A DNA stretch of 64,000 nucleotides from Reyranella soli (lineage in GTDB: Bacteria > Pseudomonadota > Alphaproteobacteria > Reyranellales > Reyranellaceae): contig NZ_BKAJ01000003.1 in the NCBI RefSeq assembly GCF_007992495.1, positions 1-64,000 of the forward strand. Direction: 5' to 3'. The position numbers and the translations under genes are program-made. A model generated the notes under the pieces. It saw only the letters and a program-made list of their open reading frames with translations. It was not told the DNA's origin and ran no database searches. This document shows positions 33,883 through 42,571 of the stretch, one piece after another (the first letter of the stretch is position 1; every line of letters begins with the position of its first letter).

Positions 33883-35313
33883 TTAGAGCGGGCCGGGCCG
33901 CCAGTTGCCGTGGAAGCCTGCGGGCACCTTGGTGCTGAGATGAGCGAGCGCCACCGGTCCCTTGGCGATGTCGGTCGCCTCGAACACGGCGAGGTCGCTG
34001 CGACCTTCCTTGCCGCGCCACACCACGGTCAGCACCCAGCCGTCGCCTTCGGGAGCATCGTCGCTGCGCGGCACGAAGATCGGCTCGCCGAAGCGGTCGG
34101 CCTGCTCGCCGGCAAAAGCCTCGTTCTTGCCGGTCTTGAGGTCGTAGTGGGTGATGCCGTCCATGCGCGGCTCGCCGGTGCGCGTGTCGACGACGTTGCC
34201 GGCGACGATCCAGCCGTGCCGGTAGTCGCTCATGCAGAAGCGTTCATCGAAGCGCGGGAACTCGCCGGCGCGGTCATCGAGCTGCTCCTCCTTGAAGGTG
34301 TTGGCCTGGCCCGACGGATCGAAGGTCCAGCGGAACAGCCGGGCCTGCGGCGTGGTCGGCGACGACGGCTTGCCGTCGGGCAACGGGAAGAGCGGGGCCA
34401 CGTCGAACTTCATGACGTCGACCACGACCTTGCCGTCGGCGGTCTCGTAGTGGTTCATCGGATGGAAGACGTAGCTCGGCGGCGCACTGATCCACTTCAC
34501 ATCGGCGACAGTGCCGTTGCGCGGGATGAAGGCGATGTGCGTGCCCTTGTCGGGCTCCCAGGCGAAGGGCGGCAGGCCCGCCATCGCCCGCTCCATAGAC
34601 GAGGTCAGCGGGAAGATCGGCAGCACGATCCAGTTCCGCGTCACCGCGAAGTCGTGGATCATGCTGGGGAAGGGGCCGTCGAGGACCTCGGCGCGCGTGA
34701 TCTGGCCGTCTTCCGTTACGGTCTGGATGCTCACTTCCTTGGTGAAGCGCCCCTTGGCCGAGTAGCCGAAGAACACCATCTCGCCGGTCTTGGGATCGAG
34801 CTTGGGATGGGCGGTGAACGGCCCGTTGAGCTTGTCGCCGAAGGTCTCGTAGCCGCCGTTGACGGGCATGAGGCTCGCAGGGTCAAGCGAGAAGGGCGCG
34901 TGCGCCTCCTCGAGCGCCAGAAGCTTGCCGCCGTGCCAGACGATGTTGGTGTTGGCGATGGTCGAGTTCATCTGGAAGATACGCGGATCGCTGTAACGCG
35001 GATTATTGAAGGTGCCGGAAAGGCCCTCGCCCTCCTTGTTCTCGAGCTCCCACTTGGGCGTGCGCACCCAGCGGTTCCGGTAGGAGACGTTGCCGTTCTC
35101 GATGTGGAAGGCGTGGATCATGCCGTCGCCGCCGAACCAGTGGTACGGCCCGCGCGGCGCGAATTGCGGGTTGGGGCCGTTGCGGTAGAGCGTGCCGCAG
35201 AGCTCCCGGGGCATCTCGCCGGTGATGTGCAGGTGGCCGGCATCGGCCTCGGTGTTCACCGGGCCGTAATAGCCGTGCAGGAAGGGATTGTCGGTCGGGA
35301 AGGCCTTGGCCAT
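33883..35313 (-). CDS. Carotenoid oxygenase (RPE65/CCD) family protein
   Basis: The 476-residue product is a seven-bladed propeller dioxygenase that cleaves carotenoid, apocarotenoid or stilbene double bonds. The four iron-binding His are visible in family contexts: FTAHPKLD, SMIHDFAVT, YVFHPMNHYE and the C-terminal PAGFHGNW. The N-terminus FLHGYYGPVNTEA and the PNPQFAPRGPYHWFGGDGM block are typical. The substrate may be a lignostilbene or an apocarotenoid; no carotenoid gene is nearby. There is no signal peptide. It heads an operon with the GST gene. Confidence 0.93.
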   Translation of the reverse strand: MAKAFPTDNPFLHGYYGPVNTEADAGHLHITGEMPRELCGTLYRNGPNPQFAPRGPYHWFGGDGMIHAFHIENGNVSYRNRWVRTPKWELENKEGEGLSGTFNNPRYSDPRIFQMNSTIANTNIVWHGGKLLALEEAHAPFSLDPASLMPVNGGYETFGDKLNGPFTAHPKLDPKTGEMVFFGYSAKGRFTKEVSIQTVTEDGQITRAEVLDGPFPSMIHDFAVTRNWIVLPIFPLTSSMERAMAGLPPFAWEPDKGTHIAFIPRNGTVADVKWISAPPSYVFHPMNHYETADGKVVVDVMKFDVAPLFPLPDGKPSSPTTPQARLFRWTFDPSGQANTFKEEQLDDRAGEFPRFDERFCMSDYRHGWIVAGNVVDTRTGEPRMDGITHYDLKTGKNEAFAGEQADRFGEPIFVPRSDDAPEGDGWVLTVVWRGKEGRSDLAVFEATDIAKGPVALAHLSTKVPAGFHGNWRPGPL

Positions 35314-35418
35314 GGCGCGCTCCGCTCGTCGGTTAAGGGTAACGCTGTGTACTTATCCGACGCTATCAATACACACTGTTTCCCGCAAGAGGATTCTTCA
35401 GGCCTCGCGCGCGCTGGT

Positions 35419-35637
35419 TCAGGCGGCTCTGTTGATGGTCTTGATGGCGAGGGGAGGGATGCCCGACTTCTCCGCTACGGCCCGGTCCTGCTCCTCGATG
35501 ACACCACGTGCACCGGCATCGCCGTCGGCCAGGGCGTCGGCGGGAACCCGACGATTCGAGCGTTGCGAGCCGTCTTCGTAGGTTACGTTGAAGAAAACGA
35601 ATTCCGCCCGGGCGCGCGCGCCAGGTTTCTTGGCCAT
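35419..35637 (-). CDS. Conserved-looking small hypothetical protein, 72 residues
   Basis: The product is soluble and starts with a basic MAKKPGARARAEF, then FVFFNVTYEDGSQRSNRRV. The strand-like FVFFNVTYEDGSQ followed by polar text hints at a small beta fold. GGAGAG precedes the ATG at 35637. No family was recognised. It lies between the MFS and carotenoid-oxygenase genes on the same strand, separated from both by about 100 bases, so it may have its own promoter. Confidence 0.55.
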   Translation of the reverse strand: MAKKPGARARAEFVFFNVTYEDGSQRSNRRVPADALADGDAGARGVIEEQDRAVAEKSGIPPLAIKTINRAA

Positions 35638-35760
35638 GAAGCTCTCCAATTCTGTGTGATGACGATCTCCATAGCACGTCGAGGTGCCTTGGGTGAGAAA
35701 GTTCCGGGTGAAGGTCGTACGGTCTCGAGGCAACTCAAGACCGTCTGCAACCATCTGTTT

Positions 35761-37056
35761 TCATTCGAGATCGGCGACGATCCTGGGGGTTCGCTCCGGC
35801 TCGATCTCGCGCCGCCGGTAATAGAAGTGACCAACCACGCCCAGCCCCAGTAGCAGCAGGCCGAGATAGAACTCGGTGTGCGTCGGGCCGATCAGGTCGA
35901 AAAGCGGCGTGGCGCCGAGGTTAAAGACCAGCATCGAGCCCGCCATGATGGCGAGCCTGAGGCGAAACACGCGGGCGATCTCGGCGCCGCGGAAGGTCGT
36001 CTGCATGCGCGTGATCATGGGAATGAAGAAGAACGGCCCGCCAAGGCCTGCGACCATGCCGGACAGCATCATGCCCGGCAGCTTGTAGGGGTTGGGCAGA
36101 CCCCAGGCCGCGAGCGCCAGCAGGACGAAGCCCAAACCCATGGCGACGTAGCCCAGGAACATGGTCGAGAGCGGCCGCGCAAAGCGCACGCTGCCTGCCA
36201 CGAGGTTGCCTATGACGTCGCCGACACCGATGGTGCCGATGATCAGGCCGAGCGCCGCCAGCCCATGGAAGCCGAACAGGTGCGGGTCGTGCTCGACCAC
36301 CATCAGGGCGATAGCGAGCTGCAAGGCCACGCTCCACGGACCGTTGGCGAAGGCGTTGACCAGGAGCAGCGCGCCGGTCGTGGGCTCGCTCAGCATCAAT
36401 CGCGCGCCGTCGAGCAGGGCATCCCAGGCGCCGCGCCAGCCGCCGCGGCCGACGCGCGGCTTGTTCGCCGGATCGACGACGCGATCGCGGACCATCCAGA
36501 CCGCGACGGCCGACGCCACGAACCCCACCGCCGTCACCGACAGGAAGTGGATCACCGGCAAAAGCGCGTTCAACACGGCCGCCAGCACGGGCCCGATGAG
36601 CCGCGCCAGTCGAAAGGTCGCGTCGAACAGGCCGTTGATCGCCTGCAGGGCCTCGCGGTCCTTCACCAGCACGGGCACGGCCGACTGCAGCGCCGGATTG
36701 AAGACCATGCGCATGGCGGCGAGGCCCATCACCGACAGCACCAGCAGCGGGATCGAGATGCCCCAGATGTAGAAGCCCGCGACGGGCAGCAGCGCGAGCA
36801 CGGCGCTGGCATACTTGGCGCCGATCATGGCGCGATCGGCGCGCCAGCGGTCGAACAGCGAGGCGCCGAGCAGGCCGACCGCCAGCATGGCGCCATACTG
36901 CGCGGCGTTGACGTAACCCGCGGCGTTGCCGATCTGCCCGGCGGCGATCCAGACGACGGCGACACGGAACAGGTCCTCGCCGATGGTCGAGGCGGCAAGC
37001 CCCGACCACACCGTGGCGACGGCGGGGTCTTTCAGGGGACGAAGGACGGGGATCAT
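35761..37056 (-). CDS. MFS transporter (EntS-like)
   Basis: The 431-residue product has about twelve membrane segments and the layout of enterobactin-exporter-type MFS proteins: an opening LKDPAVATVWSGLAASTIGE, a helix-2/3 loop LFDRWRADRAMIG, and a long central loop near residue 205. The substrate is unknown; an exporter role is likely by family. Its start lies 18 bases after the stop of the serine hydrolase gene, so it is the last member of the four-gene operon 39619-35761. Confidence 0.86.
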   Translation of the reverse strand: MIPVLRPLKDPAVATVWSGLAASTIGEDLFRVAVVWIAAGQIGNAAGYVNAAQYGAMLAVGLLGASLFDRWRADRAMIGAKYASAVLALLPVAGFYIWGISIPLLVLSVMGLAAMRMVFNPALQSAVPVLVKDREALQAINGLFDATFRLARLIGPVLAAVLNALLPVIHFLSVTAVGFVASAVAVWMVRDRVVDPANKPRVGRGGWRGAWDALLDGARLMLSEPTTGALLLVNAFANGPWSVALQLAIALMVVEHDPHLFGFHGLAALGLIIGTIGVGDVIGNLVAGSVRFARPLSTMFLGYVAMGLGFVLLALAAWGLPNPYKLPGMMLSGMVAGLGGPFFFIPMITRMQTTFRGAEIARVFRLRLAIMAGSMLVFNLGATPLFDLIGPTHTEFYLGLLLLGLGVVGHFYYRRREIEPERTPRIVADLE

Positions 37057-37074
37057 CGACGGATCGTCAGCGGG

Positions 37075-38295
37075 TCACTTCACCCACACCCCGCCATCCT
37101 TGTTGGTGTAGCCGAGCGAAAGATAGGCCGCGTCGACCAGCGCCTGGCCGCGTTCGTTCATCAGCAGGCCGGGGCCCATGCGGTTCATCGTGTAGCCGAA
37201 GGAGAGACCGGCGACGGGATCGGCAAAGCCCAGCGAGCCGCCGGCGCCGACATGGCCGAAGGCGGCGCTGCCCATGATCACGCTGTCGACGTCAGGACCG
37301 AACAGTTTCGCGCCGACGCTGCGCTTGCGATTGTCCATCGATTTCATGAAGCCCAGCGCGAAGCGCGTCGGGATGCGCAAGGTGGCGTCGTCGTGCGTCG
37401 CCATCGAGACCTCGCCCATGCGGGCCAGGGTCGTGCCATCGACCAGCCTGCCGCCGCCGTTTGCCAGCGGGGCATACATGCCGGCGAGCCCACGCGCATT
37501 GGTGATGCCGTTGGCCGCGCCGATCTCGGCTGCATGGCCGGCGCGCGAGTTGGCGCCGCTGGCCCGCCAGGCGCCGACGTTGAAGAAGAACAACGCCGCC
37601 GGCGAGTCCCGCTTGAGCGCAAGATCGATCATGAACGGCGTCTTGGCCTGCTCCGGCTTGTAGACGAACGGGGTGATCGGCGCGACGCGCGGCTCGATCT
37701 CCTCGGGCAGGCCGATCCAGAAATCGAGTCCCAGCGGCCTGGCGATCTCGTTCTGGAAGAAGGTGCCGAGCGACATGCCGGCGGCCCGGCGCACCATCTC
37801 GCCCACCGTCCAGCCGAAGACGAAGCCCTGATAACCGTTGCGCGTACCGGGCTCCCAGAACGGCGCCTCCTCAGCCAGCAAGCCGGTCATATAATCCCAT
37901 TCGTAGGGACCGCTGTCCTTCACCTTGGTGCGCAGGGCCGGCACGCCCACCGAATGGTCGAGCATCATGCGCGTGGTCGCGCGCTCCTTGCCGTTCTTCG
38001 CGAATTCGGGCCACAGCTCGGCGACTGGCGCATCGAGATCGAGCTTGCCGCGGCTCGCCAGCATGTGGGCGCAGAGCGCCGTCGCGCCCTTGGTGCAGGA
38101 GAAAACGATGCTGACCGTATCCTTGGTCCACGGCGTACCGGTCTTCTGGTCGGCAATGCCGCCCCACAGGTCGACCACCGTCTCGCCACCGACGGTCAGG
38201 CACACCGAGGCGCCGACTTCGCCGTTGGCATCGAAATTCTTGCGGAAGGCCTCGGCGACGCGCTCGAAGCCCGGCTTGCAGAGGCCGTCGGTCAT
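37075..38295 (-). CDS. Serine hydrolase of the beta-lactamase/EstB type
   Basis: The 406-residue product has SxxK in FSCTKGATALC near residue 74, then a YxG-type GYQGFVFGW and the C-terminal FGHVGAGGSLGFADP. It resembles class C beta-lactamase-like esterases that act on short-chain esters. No signal peptide is seen. Its ATG overlaps the stop of the upstream alpha/beta hydrolase by four bases (38292-38295). It is a different subgroup from the serine hydrolase at 28420. Confidence 0.88.
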   Translation of the reverse strand: MTDGLCKPGFERVAEAFRKNFDANGEVGASVCLTVGGETVVDLWGGIADQKTGTPWTKDTVSIVFSCTKGATALCAHMLASRGKLDLDAPVAELWPEFAKNGKERATTRMMLDHSVGVPALRTKVKDSGPYEWDYMTGLLAEEAPFWEPGTRNGYQGFVFGWTVGEMVRRAAGMSLGTFFQNEIARPLGLDFWIGLPEEIEPRVAPITPFVYKPEQAKTPFMIDLALKRDSPAALFFFNVGAWRASGANSRAGHAAEIGAANGITNARGLAGMYAPLANGGGRLVDGTTLARMGEVSMATHDDATLRIPTRFALGFMKSMDNRKRSVGAKLFGPDVDSVIMGSAAFGHVGAGGSLGFADPVAGLSFGYTMNRMGPGLLMNERGQALVDAAYLSLGYTNKDGGVWVK

Positions 38296-38957
38296 TTCGG
38301 CACCGGGAGCTTGAACGCTTCCAACAGGAAGCGCGCAGCGGCGGACAGCCCGGTGTCGTTGATGCCGTGGCCGACGCCTTCGGCGATGTGCAAGCCGACC
38401 TTCACGTCGTTCTGCTCCAGCACCTGGGCGGCGCGCTGGCTGAGGATATGCGGCAGCATCTGGTCCTGGTCGCCGTGGGTCAGCAGCACCGGCGGGCGCG
38501 ACTTGATCTCGTCCTTCAGGACCTCCGGTCCTGCCAGCATGCCCGAGAAGCCGATGATGCCGGCGAGCGGCTTGGTGCGGCGCAGGCCGATATGCAAGGC
38601 CATCATCGTGCCCTGCGAGAAGCCGACCAGCGCCGTCCTGCTCTCGTCCAGCCCGTGCTCGGCCATCTTCTCGTCGAGGAAGGCATCGACATCGGCCGCC
38701 GCGCCGCGCACGCCGGCTAGCGCCAGCTGCGGGTCGAGGCGCGAGACGGGAAACCACTGGTAGCCGAAAGGATTGCCCTCGCATGGTTGCGGCGCATTGG
38801 GAGCGTAGAAGATCACGTCGGGCATCAACGGCCCAAGCACCGGCGCGAGACCGATCAAATCGTTGCCGTCGGCGCCATAGCCGTGCAGCAGGATCACCAT
38901 GTGTCCGGCCTTGCCCTCGTTGTGCGGGCCGTAGCTGGCGCCTTCGAGCTTGGTCAT
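38292..38957 (-). CDS. Alpha/beta hydrolase, phospholipase/carboxylesterase family
   Basis: The 221-residue product has the family's HGYGADGNDLIGLAP oxyanion loop near residue 28, the nucleophile elbow GFSQG near residue 120, an Asp in THGDQDQMLP, and the C-terminal His in GVGHGIND. This is the YpfH/carboxylesterase II type, active on short esters or lysophospholipids. Its start overlaps the DNA glycosylase stop by four bases (38954-38957), and its own stop overlaps the next start. Confidence 0.92.
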   Translation of the reverse strand: MTKLEGASYGPHNEGKAGHMVILLHGYGADGNDLIGLAPVLGPLMPDVIFYAPNAPQPCEGNPFGYQWFPVSRLDPQLALAGVRGAAADVDAFLDEKMAEHGLDESRTALVGFSQGTMMALHIGLRRTKPLAGIIGFSGMLAGPEVLKDEIKSRPPVLLTHGDQDQMLPHILSQRAAQVLEQNDVKVGLHIAEGVGHGINDTGLSAAARFLLEAFKLPVPK

Positions 38958-39619
38958 TTCGTTTTTGTCTCCACCTTGGGCGCCTTCGCACTCCAATCCG
39001 GCATGTTGCGGCGATAGTGCCAGAGCAGCAGTGCCGCTGCACTGCGCCAGGGCCGCCACTGCTCTGCGATTTTGACCAGCCGTTTCGCATCGGGACGCTT
39101 GCGCAGTTTCTTGAGATGCTGGGCCGCGATCACCAGGCCGAGATCGAGGCCCGGCATGATGTCGGGCCGGCCATGGGCGAACATCAGGTAGATCTCGGCC
39201 GTCCAGCGGCCGATGCCCTTGGCCTGGCACAGCATGGCGATGGCCGCTTCGTCGTCGAGCGCATCGAGCGTCGCGAAGTCGATGCGGCCCTCGACGATGT
39301 CGGTGGCGAGGCTGCGGCCGTAGCGCATCTTGGCGCCCGACAGGCCGACGGCGCGCAGGTCTTCGTCGCTCAGCGCCAGGAAATCCGCCGGCTCCATGCT
39401 GGGAGCCGCGGCTTCTAGCCTGAGCCAGATGCTGCGCGCGGCATGAACCGAGACCTGCTGGCCCACGATCGAGCGCATCAGGCCGCCGAAGCCCGTCGGC
39501 ACCTCGCGCAACTCGGGATGCCCGACCTCCTTGATCGCGCGCGCGAAATCCGGATCGACCTTCGCCAGATGCCGCATCGCCTTCTTGAGATTGGCGGCAT
39601 CGAGAACCACTTGAGCCAT
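38954..39619 (-). CDS. DNA-3-methyladenine glycosylase II family (AlkA-like)
   Basis: The 221-residue product is a helix-hairpin-helix base-excision glycosylase. The hairpin and catalytic region read LCQAKGIGRWTAEIYLMF followed by MPGLDLGL, where the Asp of DLGL is the catalytic residue of AlkA-type enzymes; IVGQQVSVHAARSIW is the family N-terminal block. It lacks the N-terminal domain of E. coli AlkA. It removes alkylated purines from DNA. The start ATG at 39619 begins the domain. It leads the operon and is divergent from the nucleotidyltransferase gene 46 bases away. Confidence 0.9.
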   Translation of the reverse strand: MAQVVLDAANLKKAMRHLAKVDPDFARAIKEVGHPELREVPTGFGGLMRSIVGQQVSVHAARSIWLRLEAAAPSMEPADFLALSDEDLRAVGLSGAKMRYGRSLATDIVEGRIDFATLDALDDEAAIAMLCQAKGIGRWTAEIYLMFAHGRPDIMPGLDLGLVIAAQHLKKLRKRPDAKRLVKIAEQWRPWRSAAALLLWHYRRNMPDWSAKAPKVETKTK

Positions 39620-39665
39620 GCGGCCGGCATAGCACGCCGCGAGGCAGAACTGTAAGTTCCACGCC

Positions 39666-40469
39666 ATGGGCCTGGCGAAACTCGACCTTCCCGACCTGCA
39701 CGCACACATGCTGGAACGCGTCATCGCGGCTGCGCGCGCGGACGGGCACTTCGAGGCGCTGCTGGGAACCGGGTCGTTGGCCTACGGCGGCTTCGACGAG
39801 CATTCCGACCTCGACTTCGTGATCGTCGTGCGCGCCGACGATCATGCTGCGGCGATGGCCGAGCGCCAGGCGTTCGCCGCCCGGCTCGGACCTTTGCTGG
39901 CGGCGTTCGGCGGCGAGCATGTCGGCGAGCCGCGCCTGCTGATCTGCCTGTTCGGCCCGCCCTTGCTACATGTCGATCTCAAGTTCATCACGCCGGGCGA
40001 TCTTTCCGCGCTGTCGGAGCACCCCGTGGTGCTGTGGGCGCGTGACACCGGTGATCTCGAACGGCGCCTGGCCGGCATGACGGTCTCGGGCCGCGGCCGC
40101 GATGCCCAATGGTACGAGGACCGCGCCTGGGTGTGGCTGCACTACGTTGCGACCAAGCTCTTGCGCGGCGAACACTTCGAAGCCATCGGCGGGCTCGACT
40201 TCTTCCGCGACCAGGTGCTGGGTGCAATGCTCCAGCGCAATGCCGGCCGCAAACCGCGCGGCGTGCGGCGAGTCGAGGACGTCGAGGGCGCCAAGGCGCT
40301 GCTGGCGCCGACGCTGCCCAGCACCGGCCATCGCTCCATCGCCGAGGCCCTGAAGCGATCGGCGGCGCTCTACGTCGAGCTGCGCACGGCCGAGCCGCCG
40401 GCGTCGCCGGTCAAGGGCATGCCCGGCCTGCTCCTGGACTTCGTCGACGGCAAACAGTCGCGCGCATGA
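39666..40469 (+). CDS. Nucleotidyltransferase-domain (Pol beta-like) protein
   Basis: The 267-residue product has the nucleotidyltransferase signature GTGSLAYGGFDEHSDLDFVI near residue 33, with the GS and DxD metal-binding Asp, and a third Asp in LLHVDLKFI. The helical remainder resembles the aminoglycoside-adenylyltransferase or MNT/HEPN-type accessory domain. It may transfer a nucleotide to a small molecule, protein or RNA. Its stop overlaps the gluQ start (ATGA at 40466-40469), so it is cotranslated with a tRNA-modifying enzyme. Confidence 0.85.
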   Translation: MGLAKLDLPDLHAHMLERVIAAARADGHFEALLGTGSLAYGGFDEHSDLDFVIVVRADDHAAAMAERQAFAARLGPLLAAFGGEHVGEPRLLICLFGPPLLHVDLKFITPGDLSALSEHPVVLWARDTGDLERRLAGMTVSGRGRDAQWYEDRAWVWLHYVATKLLRGEHFEAIGGLDFFRDQVLGAMLQRNAGRKPRGVRRVEDVEGAKALLAPTLPSTGHRSIAEALKRSAALYVELRTAEPPASPVKGMPGLLLDFVDGKQSRA

Positions 40470-41320
40470 CGGTCGTCACGCGGTTTGCGCCCAGTCCGAC
40501 GGGCGAGCTGCATCTCGGCTCGGCCTACTCGGCCTGGACCGGATGGCATCGCGCGCGCGAGGCCCATGGCCGCTTCCTGGTGCGTTTCGAGGACATCGAC
40601 ATCCGTCGCTGCAAGCGGGAGTTCGAGATGGCGATCCTCGACGATCTCAGGTGGCTCGGCTTCGATTGGGACGGTGAAGTGCGCCGCCAGTCCGAGCACT
40701 TCGCGACCTACGGCAAGGCGCTCGACCAGCTCGGCGCGCGCGGCCTGATCTATCCTTGCTTCTGCAGCCGCGCCGCGATCGAGCGCGAGCTCGCGGCCTC
40801 GGCCAACGCGCCGCATGGACCCGATGGCCCGCTTTATCCCGGAACCTGCCGCCGTCTGTCGGTGCAGGAGCGACGCGACAGGATCGCCGCCGGGCAGGAG
40901 CACTGCCTTCGCCTCGACGCCGAACGCGCAGCGCGGGAAGCCGGCCCCTATCACTTCTTCGACGAGACGCTGGGCCGCGTCGAGGGCGAGCCATTGCTGA
41001 TGGGCGACTTCGTGATCGCGCGTAAGGACACGCCGACCAGTTACCATCTGGCGGTCACGGTCGACGATCATCTGCAGGGCATCACCCTGGTGACACGCGG
41101 CGTCGATGTCCTGCCCTCGACCCACGTGCACGGCCTGCTGCAGAAGCTTTTGGGCTACGAGACGCCGCGCTACGCCCACCACAAGCTCTTGACCGACGCC
41201 TCGGGCCGCCGCTTCGCCAAGCGCGACCGCGACATGACCATCCGCGCCATGCGTGAAGCGGGTCTCGAGCCCCGGGAGATCATCGTCCGCGCACTGGCGG
41301 CGGCCGCGGCCGCGTCCTAA
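40466..41320 (+). CDS. gluQ: Glutamyl-Q tRNA(Asp) synthetase
   Basis: The 284-residue product is the GluRS paralogue without an anticodon-binding domain that attaches glutamate to queuosine at position 34 of tRNA(Asp). It opens with RFAPSPTGELHLGSAYSAW (HIGH-type motif), has the FEDIDIRRCK block, a zinc-site region with YPCFCSR and YPGTCR, and the KMSKS equivalent RRFAKRDRD. Length is usual. Its start overlaps the upstream nucleotidyltransferase stop by four bases. Confidence 0.94.
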   Translation: MTVVTRFAPSPTGELHLGSAYSAWTGWHRAREAHGRFLVRFEDIDIRRCKREFEMAILDDLRWLGFDWDGEVRRQSEHFATYGKALDQLGARGLIYPCFCSRAAIERELAASANAPHGPDGPLYPGTCRRLSVQERRDRIAAGQEHCLRLDAERAAREAGPYHFFDETLGRVEGEPLLMGDFVIARKDTPTSYHLAVTVDDHLQGITLVTRGVDVLPSTHVHGLLQKLLGYETPRYAHHKLLTDASGRRFAKRDRDMTIRAMREAGLEPREIIVRALAAAAAAS

Positions 41321-41330
41321 GATTCGAGCC

Positions 41331-42488
41331 ATGAACAGACAAGAAGAACTGGCCGTCGGGAGGCGGCTGCTCGGCCACATCGACGGCCGCACCACCGACC
41401 TTGCCGAGGCGATGTTCCGCAATCGCGTCTCGGCCTATTCTTGCCGCGAGCGTGCCGCGCTGGAGCGTGACCGGCTGTTCCGCGAACGGCCGGTCTTCAT
41501 GGGCCTGTCGACGCGCCTGCCCAGGTCTGGTGACTATCTCACCGAGGATGTCGCCGGCATGCCGGTGCTGATGACCCGCGGCGCCGACGGCGAGGTCCGC
41601 GCCTTCGCCAACATCTGCCGCCATCGCGGCGCGCCGGTCGCGCACGGGTGCGGCAACGCCCGCGCCTTCGTCTGTCCCTATCACGGCTGGACCTACGATG
41701 GCGCCGGCAAGCTTCTGGGCACCACCGACAAGGTGGGCTTCGCCGGCATCGATCTTTCAAGCCACGGCCTGGTGCGCCTGCCGGTGGCCGAGCGCCATGG
41801 CCTCATGTTCGTGCGGCCCAAGCCGATCGGCGCGGGCGAGAGCGGAGCGATCGACATCGATGCCGATCTCGGTGCGCTGGTGCCCGATCTCGCGGCGCTG
41901 AAGCTCGACACCTATCCGATCTTCTCGGCCGACCGAGTCGCCCCTCGCATCAACTGGAAGTTCGCCATCGACACCTTCCTCGAGGGCTATCACATCCCGC
42001 ATCTGCATCGGAAGACGATCGCGCCGTACTTCATCGGCAATGTCGGCACCTTCGACGGCGCCGGGCTGCACGGCCGCATGTGCGTGGCGCGCACCTCGAT
42101 CGACACGGTGCGCCCGGTGGCCGAGGGCGAGCGCAACTACCGCCCGCACGTCATCTCGATCTACCAGCTCTTCCCCAACACCATCCTGATCTGGCAGGTC
42201 GACCATATCGAGATCTGGCGCGCCTTCCCCGACCGTGACGATGCGAGCCGCTGCGATGTCGAGATGACGATCTACAAGCCCCAGGACAGCGACAGGCCCG
42301 ACGCCTACTGGGAGAAGAACCGCGACATCGCCATCCGCACGGTGATGGAGGAGGACTTCCCGCTGGGCGAGCGCATGCAGATCGGCTTCGAATCCGGCGC
42401 CACAGAAGAGGTGATCTACGGCCGCAACGAGCCGTCGCTGGTCCATTTCCACACGTCCATTCGCAACGCCCTCGGCGTGGCGGCTTAG
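41331..42488 (+). CDS. Rieske aromatic-ring-hydroxylating oxygenase, alpha subunit
   Basis: The 385-residue product has an N-terminal Rieske [2Fe-2S] domain with Cys96 and His98 in CRHRG and Cys115 and His118 in CPYHGW, followed by a catalytic domain with the non-heme iron site FLEGYHIPHLH near residue 220. Such enzymes dihydroxylate or demethylate aromatic compounds or quaternary amines. No ferredoxin, reductase or beta-subunit gene is next to it, so its electron partner is encoded elsewhere. It begins ten bases after gluQ but is functionally unrelated. Confidence 0.92.
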   Translation: MNRQEELAVGRRLLGHIDGRTTDLAEAMFRNRVSAYSCRERAALERDRLFRERPVFMGLSTRLPRSGDYLTEDVAGMPVLMTRGADGEVRAFANICRHRGAPVAHGCGNARAFVCPYHGWTYDGAGKLLGTTDKVGFAGIDLSSHGLVRLPVAERHGLMFVRPKPIGAGESGAIDIDADLGALVPDLAALKLDTYPIFSADRVAPRINWKFAIDTFLEGYHIPHLHRKTIAPYFIGNVGTFDGAGLHGRMCVARTSIDTVRPVAEGERNYRPHVISIYQLFPNTILIWQVDHIEIWRAFPDRDDASRCDVEMTIYKPQDSDRPDAYWEKNRDIAIRTVMEEDFPLGERMQIGFESGATEEVIYGRNEPSLVHFHTSIRNALGVAA

Positions 42489-42494
42489 CTCATT

Positions 42495-42553
42495 GGACCG
42501 CGGGCCTCCAGGCCCGCTCATGAATCATGAGCGGGCCTGGAGGCCCGCGGTCC
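42495..42553. repeat. Family A palindrome, 29-base perfect arms
   Basis: Positions 42495-42523 and 42525-42553 are exact reverse complements around a single A. The arm reads GGACCGCGGGCCTCCAGGCC then CGCTCATGA. It is the most perfect copy in the window and lies between two codirectional genes, only 18 bases before the next start codon, so it could fold in the mRNA leader of the MetE-like gene. Confidence 0.92.
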
Positions 42554-42571
42554 GGCAAGAAGGAGAAGACA

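Noticed and set aside
28420-38295. Two beta-lactamase-like proteins as antibiotic resistance genes
   Set aside because: Both are serine hydrolases of the broad esterase/PBP-like group without signal peptides; nothing shows activity on beta-lactams.
39666-40469. Nucleotidyltransferase gene as a toxin-antitoxin member (MNT/HEPN)
   Set aside because: No HEPN partner is next to it. Its coupling is to gluQ, a tRNA-modifying enzyme.
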